Counted from the first letter of the stretch, positions 1-8,040 are shown. The stretch is 64,000 bases of DNA from Planctomycetota bacterium (GCA_023432465.1 JAEYUO010000093.1:1-64000); one strand, 5' to 3'. Notes: generated by a model not told the origin, from the letters alone. Numbers and translations are program-made.

Positions 1-411
1 GCCAAGGGCCGCGGCCGCAAACCGGACCGGGTGACTGTGTACCGGACGCTGAACGCGCTGGTGGAGGCGGGAATTGCCCACAAGATGGACCCGGGCGACC
101 GGGTGTTTCGGTTCGGCCTGACGGGCGACCACGCGGCCCATGTCCCGTCGATCGGGAAGTCGTGCGGGTGCGGAGAGTCCGAGAACTGCGGGCACCCGGC
201 GACAGCGGTGGGTGCACCCCGCATTTCTGAGCAGGGCCATGGCCACCCGCATTTTCTGTGCGAGAGTTGCGGGAAGGTCGAGTGCATGGAAGACACGGAA
301 GTGGTGCTGCAGCCCAGGGCGGGGGGCCCGAGACGCTCGGTCCGGCAGCAGGAAGTGCTGCTCAAGGGCACCTGCGGGGAATGTGACCCTGCCGAGAAGC
401 CGGCGGCGTAA
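1..411 (+). CDS. Fur-family metalloregulator, 5' end outside window
   Basis: The reading frame is open from base 1, so the gene starts upstream of the window. The visible protein begins at the end of the winged-helix DNA-binding domain (VTVYRTLNALVEAGI, a Fur/Zur/PerR hallmark). The C-terminal dimerisation and metal domain follows, with HGHPHFLCESCGKVEC and a final CGEC, matching the paired CxxC structural zinc site of the family. Between these lies a Cys/His-rich stretch (CGCGESENCGH and nearby) that is longer than usual at this position. Fur-family proteins are cytoplasmic repressors that sense iron, zinc, manganese or peroxide; the metal cannot be decided here. The next gene, 80 bases downstream, encodes an unrelated exported protein. 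The family call is firm, the subtype open. Confidence 0.88.
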   Translation, partial: AKGRGRKPDRVTVYRTLNALVEAGIAHKMDPGDRVFRFGLTGDHAAHVPSIGKSCGCGESENCGHPATAVGAPRISEQGHGHPHFLCESCGKVECMEDTEVVLQPRAGGPRRSVRQQEVLLKGTCGECDPAEKPAA

Positions 412-491
412 CGGCGGGGGTGGCCGGGCGCGTAAGACTGGTACCCGGGCGTGCGGCCAGTCGGCCCGTGCGGGGTACAAGGAACCGAGCC

Positions 492-1499
492 ATGTCGCAC
501 ACAGCACTTTCTTCATTTGGACGATTGGTCGCGGTGAGCGGGGCGGCGGCGGCGATGTGCGCGGCGGCATGGGCCGGGCCGGTGAACAAGAACTGGATCG
601 CCGGGAACGCCACGTGGTATGTGCATGTGGATTCCGAGGCGGCGATTTCCTCATCGCTTGGTCAGTACGTGGTCGCGAATCGAGGTCGGCTCGGCCTTGA
701 GGGAATGGACGGCCTTCGCGCGCTGGGGATTGATCCGTTCAAGGATGTGAAGGGCGTCACGATTTATGACACGGATGACAATCCCGATCATGCGATCGTG
801 ATCGCCAGCACGACCTCGGCGATCGAACAGCTTGTGGACATGCTCAAGTCTGACCCTGCGACCCGGACCATGACCGTCGACGGGCACGCGATCATCGCCT
901 TCGATGACAAGGGCAAGACGCAGTACTGGCACATCCGGCCGGGGGATGCGCCCGATGCCCGGGTGGTGTTCATCTCGGATGACTGGAAGATCGTGACCGA
1001 TGCGCTCAAGGTTGTCGATGGCGCGACCACGAGCCTCGCGCGTGTCGGGCCGGGCGCGCCGCTCGCGGGGGATGCGGGCTCGGGGTCGATCCTGTTCATT
1101 CGCGCGGCGGAGCTGCCGAGCAACGTCAAGAACAACCCGGATCCGAATGCAAGCGCGCTGCTCAGCCAGGTGGGCGGCGTGCAGATCGATGTCGGCGAAC
1201 GCGAGGGCGAGATCTTCGGCGAGGCGCAGCTGTTCACCGCTTCCGGCGAGGATGCGGCGAACATGGCGCAGGTCGCGCAGGGGCTGCTTGCGCTGGGGCG
1301 CATGATCACCAAGGACAACGCGGACCTTGCGCCGATCAACACAGTGCTGGGCGCGATGAAGATCGAGCCGCAGGACCGCCAGTTGAAGGTCAACTTCCGC
1401 TACCAGAGCAAGAAGGTCGTTGAGGCGGCGGAGTCCATGCTGAGCGCGCGTGAGAAGTCGGCTGCCCGCGATGCCGAAACGAAAGAGAGCACCCCCTGA
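492..1499 (+). CDS. Exported protein of unknown function
   Basis: This 335-residue protein begins with a probable signal peptide: a hydrophobic run rich in Ala over residues 10-28, with a likely cleavage after AWA. The mature part starts GPVNKNWIAGNATWYVHVD and has alternating alpha/beta character without motifs I recognise. I chose the ATG at 492 because it puts the signal peptide at the N-terminus; a longer in-frame extension is Arg-rich and implausible. The gene lies 38 bases before an ECF sigma factor on the same strand, so the two may be cotranscribed, and an envelope-stress role is conceivable. Similar proteins of unknown function are common in planctomycetes. No function is assigned. 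Confidence 0.75.
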   Translation: MSHTALSSFGRLVAVSGAAAAMCAAAWAGPVNKNWIAGNATWYVHVDSEAAISSSLGQYVVANRGRLGLEGMDGLRALGIDPFKDVKGVTIYDTDDNPDHAIVIASTTSAIEQLVDMLKSDPATRTMTVDGHAIIAFDDKGKTQYWHIRPGDAPDARVVFISDDWKIVTDALKVVDGATTSLARVGPGAPLAGDAGSGSILFIRAAELPSNVKNNPDPNASALLSQVGGVQIDVGEREGEIFGEAQLFTASGEDAANMAQVAQGLLALGRMITKDNADLAPINTVLGAMKIEPQDRQLKVNFRYQSKKVVEAAESMLSAREKSAARDAETKESTP

Positions 1500-1537
1500 G
1501 CAGGCTTGGGATTCCAGCTTCGAGGCCGAGTGCGGGC

Positions 1538-2155
1538 GTGAAGGAGGGCCTTCGGACCGCGGTGGCGGCGTGCGCATCCACGTTGCCCGGGACGCTGCGG
1601 ATCCCGTCGGACGAGGAGCTGGCGGCGAGCTCTCAACAGGGCGACCGCGAGGCGTTCTCGGTGCTGGTCACGCGGTACACCAACAGGTTGTTCAACTTTC
1701 TGAAGCGCCGAGCCCCGAGCGATGCGGATGCCGAGGATCTGACGCAGGACACGTTTGTACGGGCATGGACGAAGATCGGAACGTACAAGCCGGGGATGCG
1801 ATTCTCGACGTGGCTCTACACGATCGGAACGAACCTGGCGGTGACACGGGCACGCACCCGGAGGCTCCCGATGGCGGGAACGCTGGCCGCGGAGCCCGCG
1901 GCGACGGAGACCGGACCGGGCGACGGCCCTGATGAGCTGGCGGTCCGGCTGTGGAGGGCGGCGGATGAGGTGCTGCCGGAGGAGCAGCGGTCGGCGGTGT
2001 GGCTGCGGTATGCGGAGGACCTGGGGGTTCCGGAGATTGCACGCGTGCTGGGGAAGAGCCGCGTGAACATCCGGGTGATGCTGTTCCGAGCGCGGCGGAC
2101 GCTGGCGGCGGAACTGGCGAAGATCGATGGCAACGGGAAGGACGGTGCGAGATGA
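1538..2155 (+). CDS. ECF (sigma-70 family) RNA polymerase sigma factor
   Basis: The protein of about 205 residues has the two-domain ECF layout. Sigma region 2 spans roughly residues 44-105 (LVTRYTNRLFNFLKRR, then AEDLTQDTFVRAW and FSTWLYTIGTNLA). A Pro/Ala-rich linker follows, then region 4 from about residue 147 (LPEEQRSAVWLRYAEDL, then helix-turn-helix GVPEIARVLGKSRVNIRVML). It would direct RNA polymerase to a small regulon in response to an envelope signal. The GTG at 1538 is the first possible start; a GTG at 1562 preceded by an AAGGAGG at 1540-1546 is an alternative. Its stop overlaps the start of the next gene (ATGA), which is typical of sigma/anti-sigma pairs. Confidence 0.9.
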   Translation: MKEGLRTAVAACASTLPGTLRIPSDEELAASSQQGDREAFSVLVTRYTNRLFNFLKRRAPSDADAEDLTQDTFVRAWTKIGTYKPGMRFSTWLYTIGTNLAVTRARTRRLPMAGTLAAEPAATETGPGDGPDELAVRLWRAADEVLPEEQRSAVWLRYAEDLGVPEIARVLGKSRVNIRVMLFRARRTLAAELAKIDGNGKDGAR

Positions 2156-2676
2156 GTGCCCAGGGGAATCGGATGAATCGGGACTCGCGCGTGGAGTCGC
2201 TGCTGCGCTCGGCGGATGCCGCGCCGTGGGTCGCCGCGCCGGCGGGGCTGCACGAGCGGGTCATGGCCTCGCTGGACACGGGAGTCGCGGTCGGTGGCGC
2301 CTCGGGCGAGCGTCCGGTGTGGAGGTACGGGGCGTGGGCGCTTGCCGCGTCGGTTGCGGTGCTGGCGGGCGGGCTGGGGGTGATCGCGGGGGCTGCGCTG
2401 TGGCGATCGGTACCGACGGGCGAGCTGCTGGCCGGTGCGCTGCCGGGTGAGTCGGCCGATCCGGAGAGCTTGGCGGCTGCCGGCGTTGCGCAACAGTCTG
2501 AGCGGCCTGCGGTCGTGCTTGCCCGCGCGTTTGAGGACCTCCGGCCCGCGGGCTCATCGCGGCTGGTGGCATCGGTCGCCGCGCCGATGCGGAGTGAAGC
2601 CGCGGGCCTTGCGGCGGAGACACGGCAGGCAGCGAAGACGGTGCTTTCGCGGCTGCCGTTTGTGTCGATGGACTGA
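2152..2676 (+). CDS. Putative membrane anti-sigma factor partner
   Basis: The start codon overlaps the sigma-factor stop by four bases (ATGA), so the two are probably translationally coupled. The 174-residue product has a soluble N-terminal part of about 55 residues, one membrane segment at about residues 59-82 (YGAWALAASVAVLAGGLGVI), and a C-terminal region predicted to lie outside the cytoplasm. That is the topology of membrane anti-sigma factors. No zinc-binding HxxxCxxC motif is present in the N-terminal part, so it is not a canonical ZAS-domain protein. The anti-sigma role is inferred from position and topology, not from sequence similarity. Confidence 0.7.
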   Translation: MSAQGNRMNRDSRVESLLRSADAAPWVAAPAGLHERVMASLDTGVAVGGASGERPVWRYGAWALAASVAVLAGGLGVIAGAALWRSVPTGELLAGALPGESADPESLAAAGVAQQSERPAVVLARAFEDLRPAGSSRLVASVAAPMRSEAAGLAAETRQAAKTVLSRLPFVSMD

Positions 2677-2728
2677 CCCCCCCCCACCCACCCTACCCCC
2701 CCACGACCACCCGCCGCGGCTGCGCGGG

Positions 2729-3430
2729 TCATTCCACCAAGGGGCGGGTCAGTCGCTCGATCGTGCCGTTCTTGGTCTCGACGAGCACTTCATCGGCTTC
2801 ATCGAGGAACAGGCCGTGGTCGAGCACGCCGGGGATGTCATTGATTTCCGCTGCCAGCTCGTCGAGGTTGCGACCCTCGCCGAGTGTCACATCGATGATC
2901 AGTGAGCCGTTGTCGGTGAGAAAGAGGTGCCCGTCCAGCGTGCGCCGGACGACGCCGTTGAGCCCGAGCCGCCGGAGGCTTGCACGGGTGCTGGCAAGGC
3001 CGAAGGCCAGCACCGCGATGGGGAGCGTCGCCCGCTCGCCGAGGCGGTGGACCATCTTGTTTTCCTGCACCATGTAGACGCGGCGCTTCGCGGCGTAGGC
3101 CACGATCCGCTCGCGGGTCATGGCGCCGCCCGCGCCCTTGATCATCCGCAGCATCGGATCGACCTCATCCGCGCCGTCGAAGAGGAAGTCGACTTCCTCT
3201 TCCATGGCGAAGTCGACCAGGGGGAGGCTCTGCGACCGCGCGAGCGTTTCGGTGATGTGACTCGTCGGCACGCAGCGGATGTCGAGCTTCTCTTCCTTGA
3301 CACGCTCGGCCAGCGCGACGATCGCGCGCGAGGCGGTGCGACCGGTGCCAAGGCCGACGATCATCCCCGAGGTGATCTCGGCGATAACGGTATCAACGAG
3401 CGGATCTGCGGTTCTGGGTCGGCTACTCAA
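2729..3430 (-). CDS. rpiA: Ribose-5-phosphate isomerase A
   Basis: RpiA interconverts ribose 5-phosphate and ribulose 5-phosphate in the non-oxidative pentose phosphate pathway. The family motifs are present: the phosphate-binding GLGTGRTASRAI near the N-terminus, FDGADEVD with the catalytic Asp residues, and KGAGGAMTRERI. At 233 residues the length is normal. I chose the TTG at 3430 as start: it follows AGGGG by 7 bases and gives an N-terminus matching the family. A TTG at 3448 is the only other upstream option. The gene overlaps the end of the aldehyde dehydrogenase gene by 8 bases, so the two are likely cotranscribed. Confidence 0.93.
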   Translation of the reverse strand: MSSRPRTADPLVDTVIAEITSGMIVGLGTGRTASRAIVALAERVKEEKLDIRCVPTSHITETLARSQSLPLVDFAMEEEVDFLFDGADEVDPMLRMIKGAGGAMTRERIVAYAAKRRVYMVQENKMVHRLGERATLPIAVLAFGLASTRASLRRLGLNGVVRRTLDGHLFLTDNGSLIIDVTLGEGRNLDELAAEINDIPGVLDHGLFLDEADEVLVETKNGTIERLTRPLVE

Positions 3431-4973
3431 AGCGAATCCCCTGTGCAAGCTCGAACTTCCCGCCGTAGTTTATGGTCGATGTCTGCCGCCGCATGTACGC
3501 CTTCCAGGAATCCGAGCCGGATTCGCGTCCGCCGCCGGTATCCTTCTCGCCGCCGAAGGCCCCGCCGATCTCGGCGCCGCTGGTGCCGGCGTTGACATTG
3601 GCGATGCCGCAGTCGCTGCCGGAGCCCGTCGGCGAGAGGAAGCGCTCGCTGGCGCGGATGGATTCGGTGAAGATCGCCGACGACAGGCCCTGATCGACGC
3701 CGTTGTGCATCGCCATGGCCTCATCGAGGTCTTTGTACGTGAAGACGTAGAGAATCGGCGCGAAGGTTTCCTCGAGCGCGATGGGCAGCTTGTTGTTCCT
3801 GGGCGCGCGGATCAGCGTCGGCTGAACGAAGTGGCCCTTCATTCCGGCGGGGGCGGCACGCTCTCCGCCGAAGAGCACGGTGCCCCCCTGCTCCTTGGCG
3901 GCCTTCACCGCGGCGAGGAACCCGTCCACAGCCGCGGCGTTGGCCAGCGGCCCGATGAGGGTGCCTTCCTTGAGCGGGTCGCCGATGCGGGTCGCGACCT
4001 GCTGATAGGCGGCGGTCAGACGCTCGATGAACTTGTCCGCGATCGATTCGTGCAGGAGGAGGCGGCGAGTCGTGGTGCATCGCTGCCCGGCCGTACCCAC
4101 CGCGCCGAAGACGGTCGATCGCAGCGCGAGCTCCTGGTCGGCATCGGAATGGATGATGACTGCGTTGTTGCCGCCAAGCTCCAGCAGCGACCGGCCGAGG
4201 CGTGCGGCGACGACCTGACCCACAGCGCGGCCCATGCGGCAGGAACCGGTTGCGGAGATGAGCGGCAGGCGACGATCGGCGACCATCGGCTTGCCGACGG
4301 CATCATCGGTCCCGACGATGAGCTTGAAGATCCCGGGGTGGCCGAGCTTGTTCGCCACGCGCTCCGCGATGGCGTTGGTCGCGACGGCGATGATCGGCGT
4401 GAACAGGCTGGGCTTCCAGATGGTCGAATCGCCGCAGACCGCGGCGAGCATCGCGTTCCAGCCCCACACGGCGTTGGGAAAGTTGAACGCGGTGATCACA
4501 CCGACCGGCCCCAGCGGCAGCCACTGCTCGAAGAGCCGGTGGCCGGCGCGCTCGCTCGGGAACACCTGTCCGGGCAACTGGCGCGACAGGCCGACTGCAA
4601 AGTCCGCGATGTCGATTGTTTCCTGAACCTCGCCGAGGCCCTCAGCGCGGATCTTGCCCATCTCGAGGCTGACCAGCCCGCCCAGCGGTTCCTTGAAGCG
4701 ACGGAACTCCTCGCCGAGCTCTCGCACGAGCTGGCCCCGGGCGGGCGCGGGGACTTCGCGCCACTTCTTGAAGGCCTCGACGGATTCGGCGATGGTGCGG
4801 TCGAGCGCGGCGGAATCATCCAGCCTTACGCCGCCGAGAATCTCGCCGGTGGCGGGGTTCTCCGAGACGATGATTCCATCGTGAACGCCGGGGGATTTCG
4901 CCGCGATGCGCGAGGGCGCGACAAATCGCGGATCGTCCGTCAGACCGAGTGCGCGGATCGGATCAGAGCTCAT
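3423..4973 (-). CDS. Aldehyde dehydrogenase, ALDH7 (aminoadipate-semialdehyde) type
   Basis: This NAD(P)-dependent aldehyde dehydrogenase has 516 residues, the usual length. FNFP and WKPS in the Rossmann cofactor domain, the general-base Glu in LELGGNN, and the catalytic Cys in AGQRCTT are all present. Several details match the ALDH7 branch (antiquitin, L-piperideine-6-carboxylate dehydrogenase): FEQWLPLGPVGVITAFNFPN, and the C-terminal EIGGAFGGEKDTGGGRESGS. That branch oxidises alpha-aminoadipic semialdehyde in lysine breakdown, or betaine aldehyde; the substrate here is unproven. It precedes and overlaps rpiA on the same strand. No other lysine-degradation gene is nearby. Confidence 0.92.
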   Translation of the reverse strand: MSSDPIRALGLTDDPRFVAPSRIAAKSPGVHDGIIVSENPATGEILGGVRLDDSAALDRTIAESVEAFKKWREVPAPARGQLVRELGEEFRRFKEPLGGLVSLEMGKIRAEGLGEVQETIDIADFAVGLSRQLPGQVFPSERAGHRLFEQWLPLGPVGVITAFNFPNAVWGWNAMLAAVCGDSTIWKPSLFTPIIAVATNAIAERVANKLGHPGIFKLIVGTDDAVGKPMVADRRLPLISATGSCRMGRAVGQVVAARLGRSLLELGGNNAVIIHSDADQELALRSTVFGAVGTAGQRCTTTRRLLLHESIADKFIERLTAAYQQVATRIGDPLKEGTLIGPLANAAAVDGFLAAVKAAKEQGGTVLFGGERAAPAGMKGHFVQPTLIRAPRNNKLPIALEETFAPILYVFTYKDLDEAMAMHNGVDQGLSSAIFTESIRASERFLSPTGSGSDCGIANVNAGTSGAEIGGAFGGEKDTGGGRESGSDSWKAYMRRQTSTINYGGKFELAQGIRFE

Positions 4974-5011
4974 GGGGCATAGTATGGCCGAAGAGGGCGG
5001 TGGGAGGCTTC

Positions 5012-5047
5012 GGGTCCTCAGTCCTTGGTCCTGAGTCCTGCTGAGTC
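5012..5047. repeat. Short GTCCT/heptamer repeat tract
   Basis: The gap before rdgB contains several spaced copies of a GAGTCCT-like heptamer (GGTCCTCAGTCCTTGGTCCT, then GAGTCCT and TGAGTC). The same unit is expanded into a long tandem array at 26181-26290. Nothing suggests coding function. Confidence 0.6.
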
Positions 5048-5111
5048 GATCCGTTCTGCGGCCGCCAGGTTCAGGTCACTGCACCGGGACGGTCCACCCT
5101 ATTCTCCCCGT

Positions 5112-6410
5112 ATGCTCCCGATTGTTCTTGCGACTGCCAACCCGCACAAAGTTGATGAGCTTCGCGCGATCTTCGCCGCGGCGGGGATTGATGTGATCGG
5201 GCTCAATGACCTGCCGCCGGAGTGCATCCCCGCCGGCGGTCTTCGCGAGCCGGAGGAGACGGGTAGGACGTTCGAGGAGAACGCGACGATCAAGGCGCTG
5301 TCGTATGCGAAGCAGACCGGGCGGGTGTGCCTCGCGGATGATTCGGGGATCGAGATCGATGCGCTTGCGCTGGCGGATGGCACGCCGCGGCCGGGGGTGA
5401 TCTCATCGCACTATTGCACCGACGGGCGCGAGACGGGCATGAGCCGGGCGGAGCGGGATGCGGCGAACAACGCGCGTGTGCTGCGGGAGCTTGAGCGGGT
5501 ACGGGAGGGGTTGAGGGCGGCGCAGTTTGTCTGTGTAATGGTACTGGCGGGGCCAACTGCATCCGGTGGGGCAGGCGTCCCGCCTGCCGTCGCGCTGCCC
5601 GGTCGACACTGGCCAGTCGCGCCACCGAGTGTTCTTGCCGATCCTTGGGCTTCCGTCTCAACAAACCTTCGCGGTACATCTCGGCAGCTGCCACATTGGC
5701 AAGCTGGTGGTAGCACGTACTTCATCACCTTCAACACGCACGCGGGGGAACTGTCGGACGCCGAACGACAGATCGTGCTCGATGCTTGCTTCTTTTGGCA
5801 CGAGAGGAAGCTCATGACGGAAGTCGTCGTGGTGATGCCCGACCACGTTCACATGCTCCTCACGCCTCTGCCGGTCGGCGATCACCGGTGGCACCTTCTC
5901 AGCGACATCCTCCACAGCATCAAGAGTTTCACGGCCCACGAGATCTCCAAGCGGCGGGGCATATCCGGTCCGGTTTGGCAAGATGAGTCGTTTGACAGGA
6001 TCGTGCGCACCCCGCACGAGTATCGCGAGAAGTGGCGCTACATCGTCAAGAACCCGGTGAAGGCTGGGCTTGTCGCCCGGGCGTCTCACTACCCTTTCTT
6101 GCGTACGCGAGGCCAGCACGAGATCGCCGCACGCGCACACCCGCGCGGTCCTGCCGCCAATGCAGACGGCAGGCGGGACGCCTGCCCCACCGGATGCAAA
6201 GTCCTCGCCACTTCCCGCGGCGCCTTTGAAGGGCGAATCGGTATTCCGCCACGGGTGCCTGCGGGAAGCAACGGCTTTGGGTATGACCCGCTGTTTCTGG
6301 TTGCGCCGGAGTTTGTGCGGACGGGCGCGGAACTGGCGAGCGAAGAGAAGAATCGGATGAGCCACCGAGCCAAGGCGGCTGTGGAGATGGTGGGCCAGTT
6401 GAAGGGCTGA
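5112..6410 (+). CDS. rdgB: RdgB/HAM1 XTP/dITP pyrophosphatase interrupted in frame by a RAYT transposase element
   Basis: The 432-codon frame is two proteins in one. Codons 1-149 and about 363-432 together form a normal RdgB/HAM1 house-cleaning pyrophosphatase of about 219 residues that hydrolyses XTP and dITP. Its motifs are LATANPHKVDEL at the N-terminus, FEENATIKA, LADDSGIEID, NGFGYDPLF and EEKNRMSHR. Between them, exactly 213 codons (5559-6197) carry a REP-associated tyrosine transposase bounded by inverted repeats. The frame stays open throughout. By comparison with E. coli RdgB, the insertion lies in a variable loop between a beta strand (FVCVMVL) and the strand leading to GIPPRVPAGSNGFGYDP. 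I chose the ATG at 5112 because it gives the family N-terminus. Whether RdgB still works, as a fusion or at all, is not known. Confidence 0.9.
   Translation: MLPIVLATANPHKVDELRAIFAAAGIDVIGLNDLPPECIPAGGLREPEETGRTFEENATIKALSYAKQTGRVCLADDSGIEIDALALADGTPRPGVISSHYCTDGRETGMSRAERDAANNARVLRELERVREGLRAAQFVCVMVLAGPTASGGAGVPPAVALPGRHWPVAPPSVLADPWASVSTNLRGTSRQLPHWQAGGSTYFITFNTHAGELSDAERQIVLDACFFWHERKLMTEVVVVMPDHVHMLLTPLPVGDHRWHLLSDILHSIKSFTAHEISKRRGISGPVWQDESFDRIVRTPHEYREKWRYIVKNPVKAGLVARASHYPFLRTRGQHEIAARAHPRGPAANADGRRDACPTGCKVLATSRGAFEGRIGIPPRVPAGSNGFGYDPLFLVAPEFVRTGAELASEEKNRMSHRAKAAVEMVGQLKG
5558..5591 (+). repeat. Left inverted repeat (REP hairpin) of the RAYT element
   Basis: This 34-base repeat is the exact reverse complement of 6165-6198. 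Inside it GGCAGGCG and CGCCTGCC form an 8-bp hairpin with a 3-base loop. It is preceded by GTGG, resembling the GTAG/GTGG foot that RAYTs recognise beside REP hairpins. It is translated as part of the rdgB frame. Confidence 0.9.
5559..6197 (+). mobile_element. REP-RAYT element (TnpA_REP, Y1/HUH transposase) inside rdgB
   Basis: The element is 639 bp and is bounded by identical inverted repeats. Its interior encodes a small Y1-transposase domain of the IS200/IS605-like RAYT family. The visible features are RQLPHWQAGGSTYFITF at the N-terminus, the HUH metal-binding motif in MPDHVHMLL, and the helix EYREKWRYIVKNPVKAGLV carrying the catalytic Tyr. RAYTs are known to cleave single-stranded REP hairpins. 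No ATG, GTG or TTG occurs in frame ahead of the first conserved strand, so the transposase appears to be translated only as part of the rdgB frame. Element ends were set by the repeats. Confidence 0.88.
6165..6198 (-). repeat. Right inverted repeat (REP hairpin) of the RAYT element
   Basis: This is the exact reverse complement of 5558-5591, with the same 8-bp hairpin and a GGA loop on this strand. The two copies in opposite orientation around the transposase form a BIME-like pair. The repeat is in frame with the resuming rdgB sequence (GCKVLATSRGAFEG). Confidence 0.9.
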
Positions 6411-6437
6411 GGTCGATGCGACCGCATCTGGGCGCCG

Positions 6438-7940
6438 TTACTCGATCAATGGCTCATCCGCGACAGCGGCCTTTCGAGCCTCCTTGACGCGTCGAAGGAG
6501 GTCAGCGTGCTGTAACATGAATCGCACCACAACGGCGTCCATCCGGCTGCCCCAAAACACCTTGTTCAGTGAGTCGAGCTTTCTCTCCACGCCTTTCGGA
6601 AGGTTTGCATACTGACGCATGCGGGTCTTGCGGTCATTCGACGCGCCCCCGGCCGCGATCAAGTTTGACGCTTCTCGAAGGGTCCGCGCGGCGAGGGGAT
6701 CGCCAACCGCCTCGAACGCCATGGCGTCCCGTTCCCAGTAGTCGCCAGAGGAGTTGAAGAAGTACTGAGACAAACCGCCGTTTCCGATTTGGCCGTTCGC
6801 CTCGCTGACCTGTCTGAGAACCAGTAGCAGTTGCGCCTCGTCGGGCCGAAGCGTCATTCCCTCTGGAGCCTCCGCCTCCCATGCCTGCGGAAAGCCTCGT
6901 TGCTCGCGAATGAAGTCGATTGCTTCACTCCGAAATGGACCGTCCTCACGATTCAGCGAAGACTCTGCGATGGCCATGGCTTCGTCGGGATAGGCGCGGG
7001 CGAGCGCGATAAGTGCGGGCTTAAAGACCCATGGCCATGGCCAGATATCCGGCGTGTCGAGGGCCCGATTAACTGCCTGTCGAGCGAGGTCGGGCGAGAC
7101 GAGAACCGCCTGCTTGTTCAGTTCCTTCAGCACGAAGTGCAGAGTCCGGTCATTCGCGAGCGTGAGAATGCGGTCCGACTGCATCAGTTGCAGCGCTCGT
7201 GGGCCACCGTGGGCCGCAAAGAACTCGGCGGCCCACTTTGAGGGCGGCTTGGACGTATTGGTGAGGTTGTCCTCCGCCCATGCCAGCAGTTTTGCCGTGA
7301 ACTCGGGCGCCGCCCAACCCTCCTCGATCGAGCGCTCGATGCCTTCGGCAATCGCATCGTGCTTGATCGACGCGTTCTCTGAGTCATCGTTGAGAATCGA
7401 GATAGCCCAATCCGATAAGTGCTCCTCGCCAAGCGCCGCGCGAGCCCGCATGGTGTACCGATAGACCTGCCAGTCAGGGTGGTCCCAAAGGTAACCAATT
7501 CGTTCGCCAAGTTGCCGGCACCGAGATTCCCACAACAGTTGAACCACACGACCGGCCGGGGAACTGGTATCAATATTGCCTTCCGCATTGGTCCAGACGC
7601 ATTGACGCTGGCCAAGCGCGAGCAGGAGTTCGGCAACAGCGCGAGACCCCGCCTTTGTGAGGTGGATCTCAGCCACGTCTGCATCAAGTTCGTCGGTGCC
7701 CATGAGCCGATGCACCAGGCCCGGGATCTCAACATCCGCCGGGGGAGGGGCGGCGATCGCAGCATCGATCGCGTCTGACCGCTCGCGGAGCATCTGGCCG
7801 ATGGAGTCGCGGAATGCGGCGCTGCGCGTCAACGCCCTCGCAAAATCCTTCATTGTCTTGCCAAGCGGGGACTTGCGCGCGACGAGCCAGACGTAGGCAA
7901 TCGCCGCAAAGGCAAGACCGGCACCGAGAAACCACAACAT
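6438..7940 (-). CDS. Membrane-anchored protein with C-terminal DUF4375 (DMP19-like) domain
   Basis: The 500-residue product begins with one membrane segment (MLWFLGAGLAFAAIAYVWLV), so it is probably anchored with most of the protein in the cytoplasm. A long helical region of unknown function follows. Near the C-terminus, GNGGLSQYFFNSSGDYWERD and the residues after it match the DUF4375/DMP19 family, whose role is poorly understood. I chose the ATG at 7940 with GGAG seven bases upstream; a GTG at 7958 is also possible. The frame continues open far upstream, but that part is antisense to the riboswitch operon and reads like noncoding sequence. The gene is convergent with rdgB, and no partner is evident. 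Confidence 0.8.
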   Translation of the reverse strand: MLWFLGAGLAFAAIAYVWLVARKSPLGKTMKDFARALTRSAAFRDSIGQMLRERSDAIDAAIAAPPPADVEIPGLVHRLMGTDELDADVAEIHLTKAGSRAVAELLLALGQRQCVWTNAEGNIDTSSPAGRVVQLLWESRCRQLGERIGYLWDHPDWQVYRYTMRARAALGEEHLSDWAISILNDDSENASIKHDAIAEGIERSIEEGWAAPEFTAKLLAWAEDNLTNTSKPPSKWAAEFFAAHGGPRALQLMQSDRILTLANDRTLHFVLKELNKQAVLVSPDLARQAVNRALDTPDIWPWPWVFKPALIALARAYPDEAMAIAESSLNREDGPFRSEAIDFIREQRGFPQAWEAEAPEGMTLRPDEAQLLLVLRQVSEANGQIGNGGLSQYFFNSSGDYWERDAMAFEAVGDPLAARTLREASNLIAAGGASNDRKTRMRQYANLPKGVERKLDSLNKVFWGSRMDAVVVRFMLQHADLLRRVKEARKAAVADEPLIE

Positions 7941-8040
7941 CGCGAGGCTCCAGAGCACGAAGTCTACAGAGTGGCGTCCCCTTCCAGCAAATTGACGATG
8001 TGCTCTGCCGGTACTAATCTGCCCCTGCCCATGGTGCCCG

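Noticed and set aside
3279..4982. Long + strand frame opposite rpiA and the aldehyde dehydrogenase
   Set aside because: It is a compositional shadow. Both minus-strand genes have complete catalytic motifs and matching lengths.
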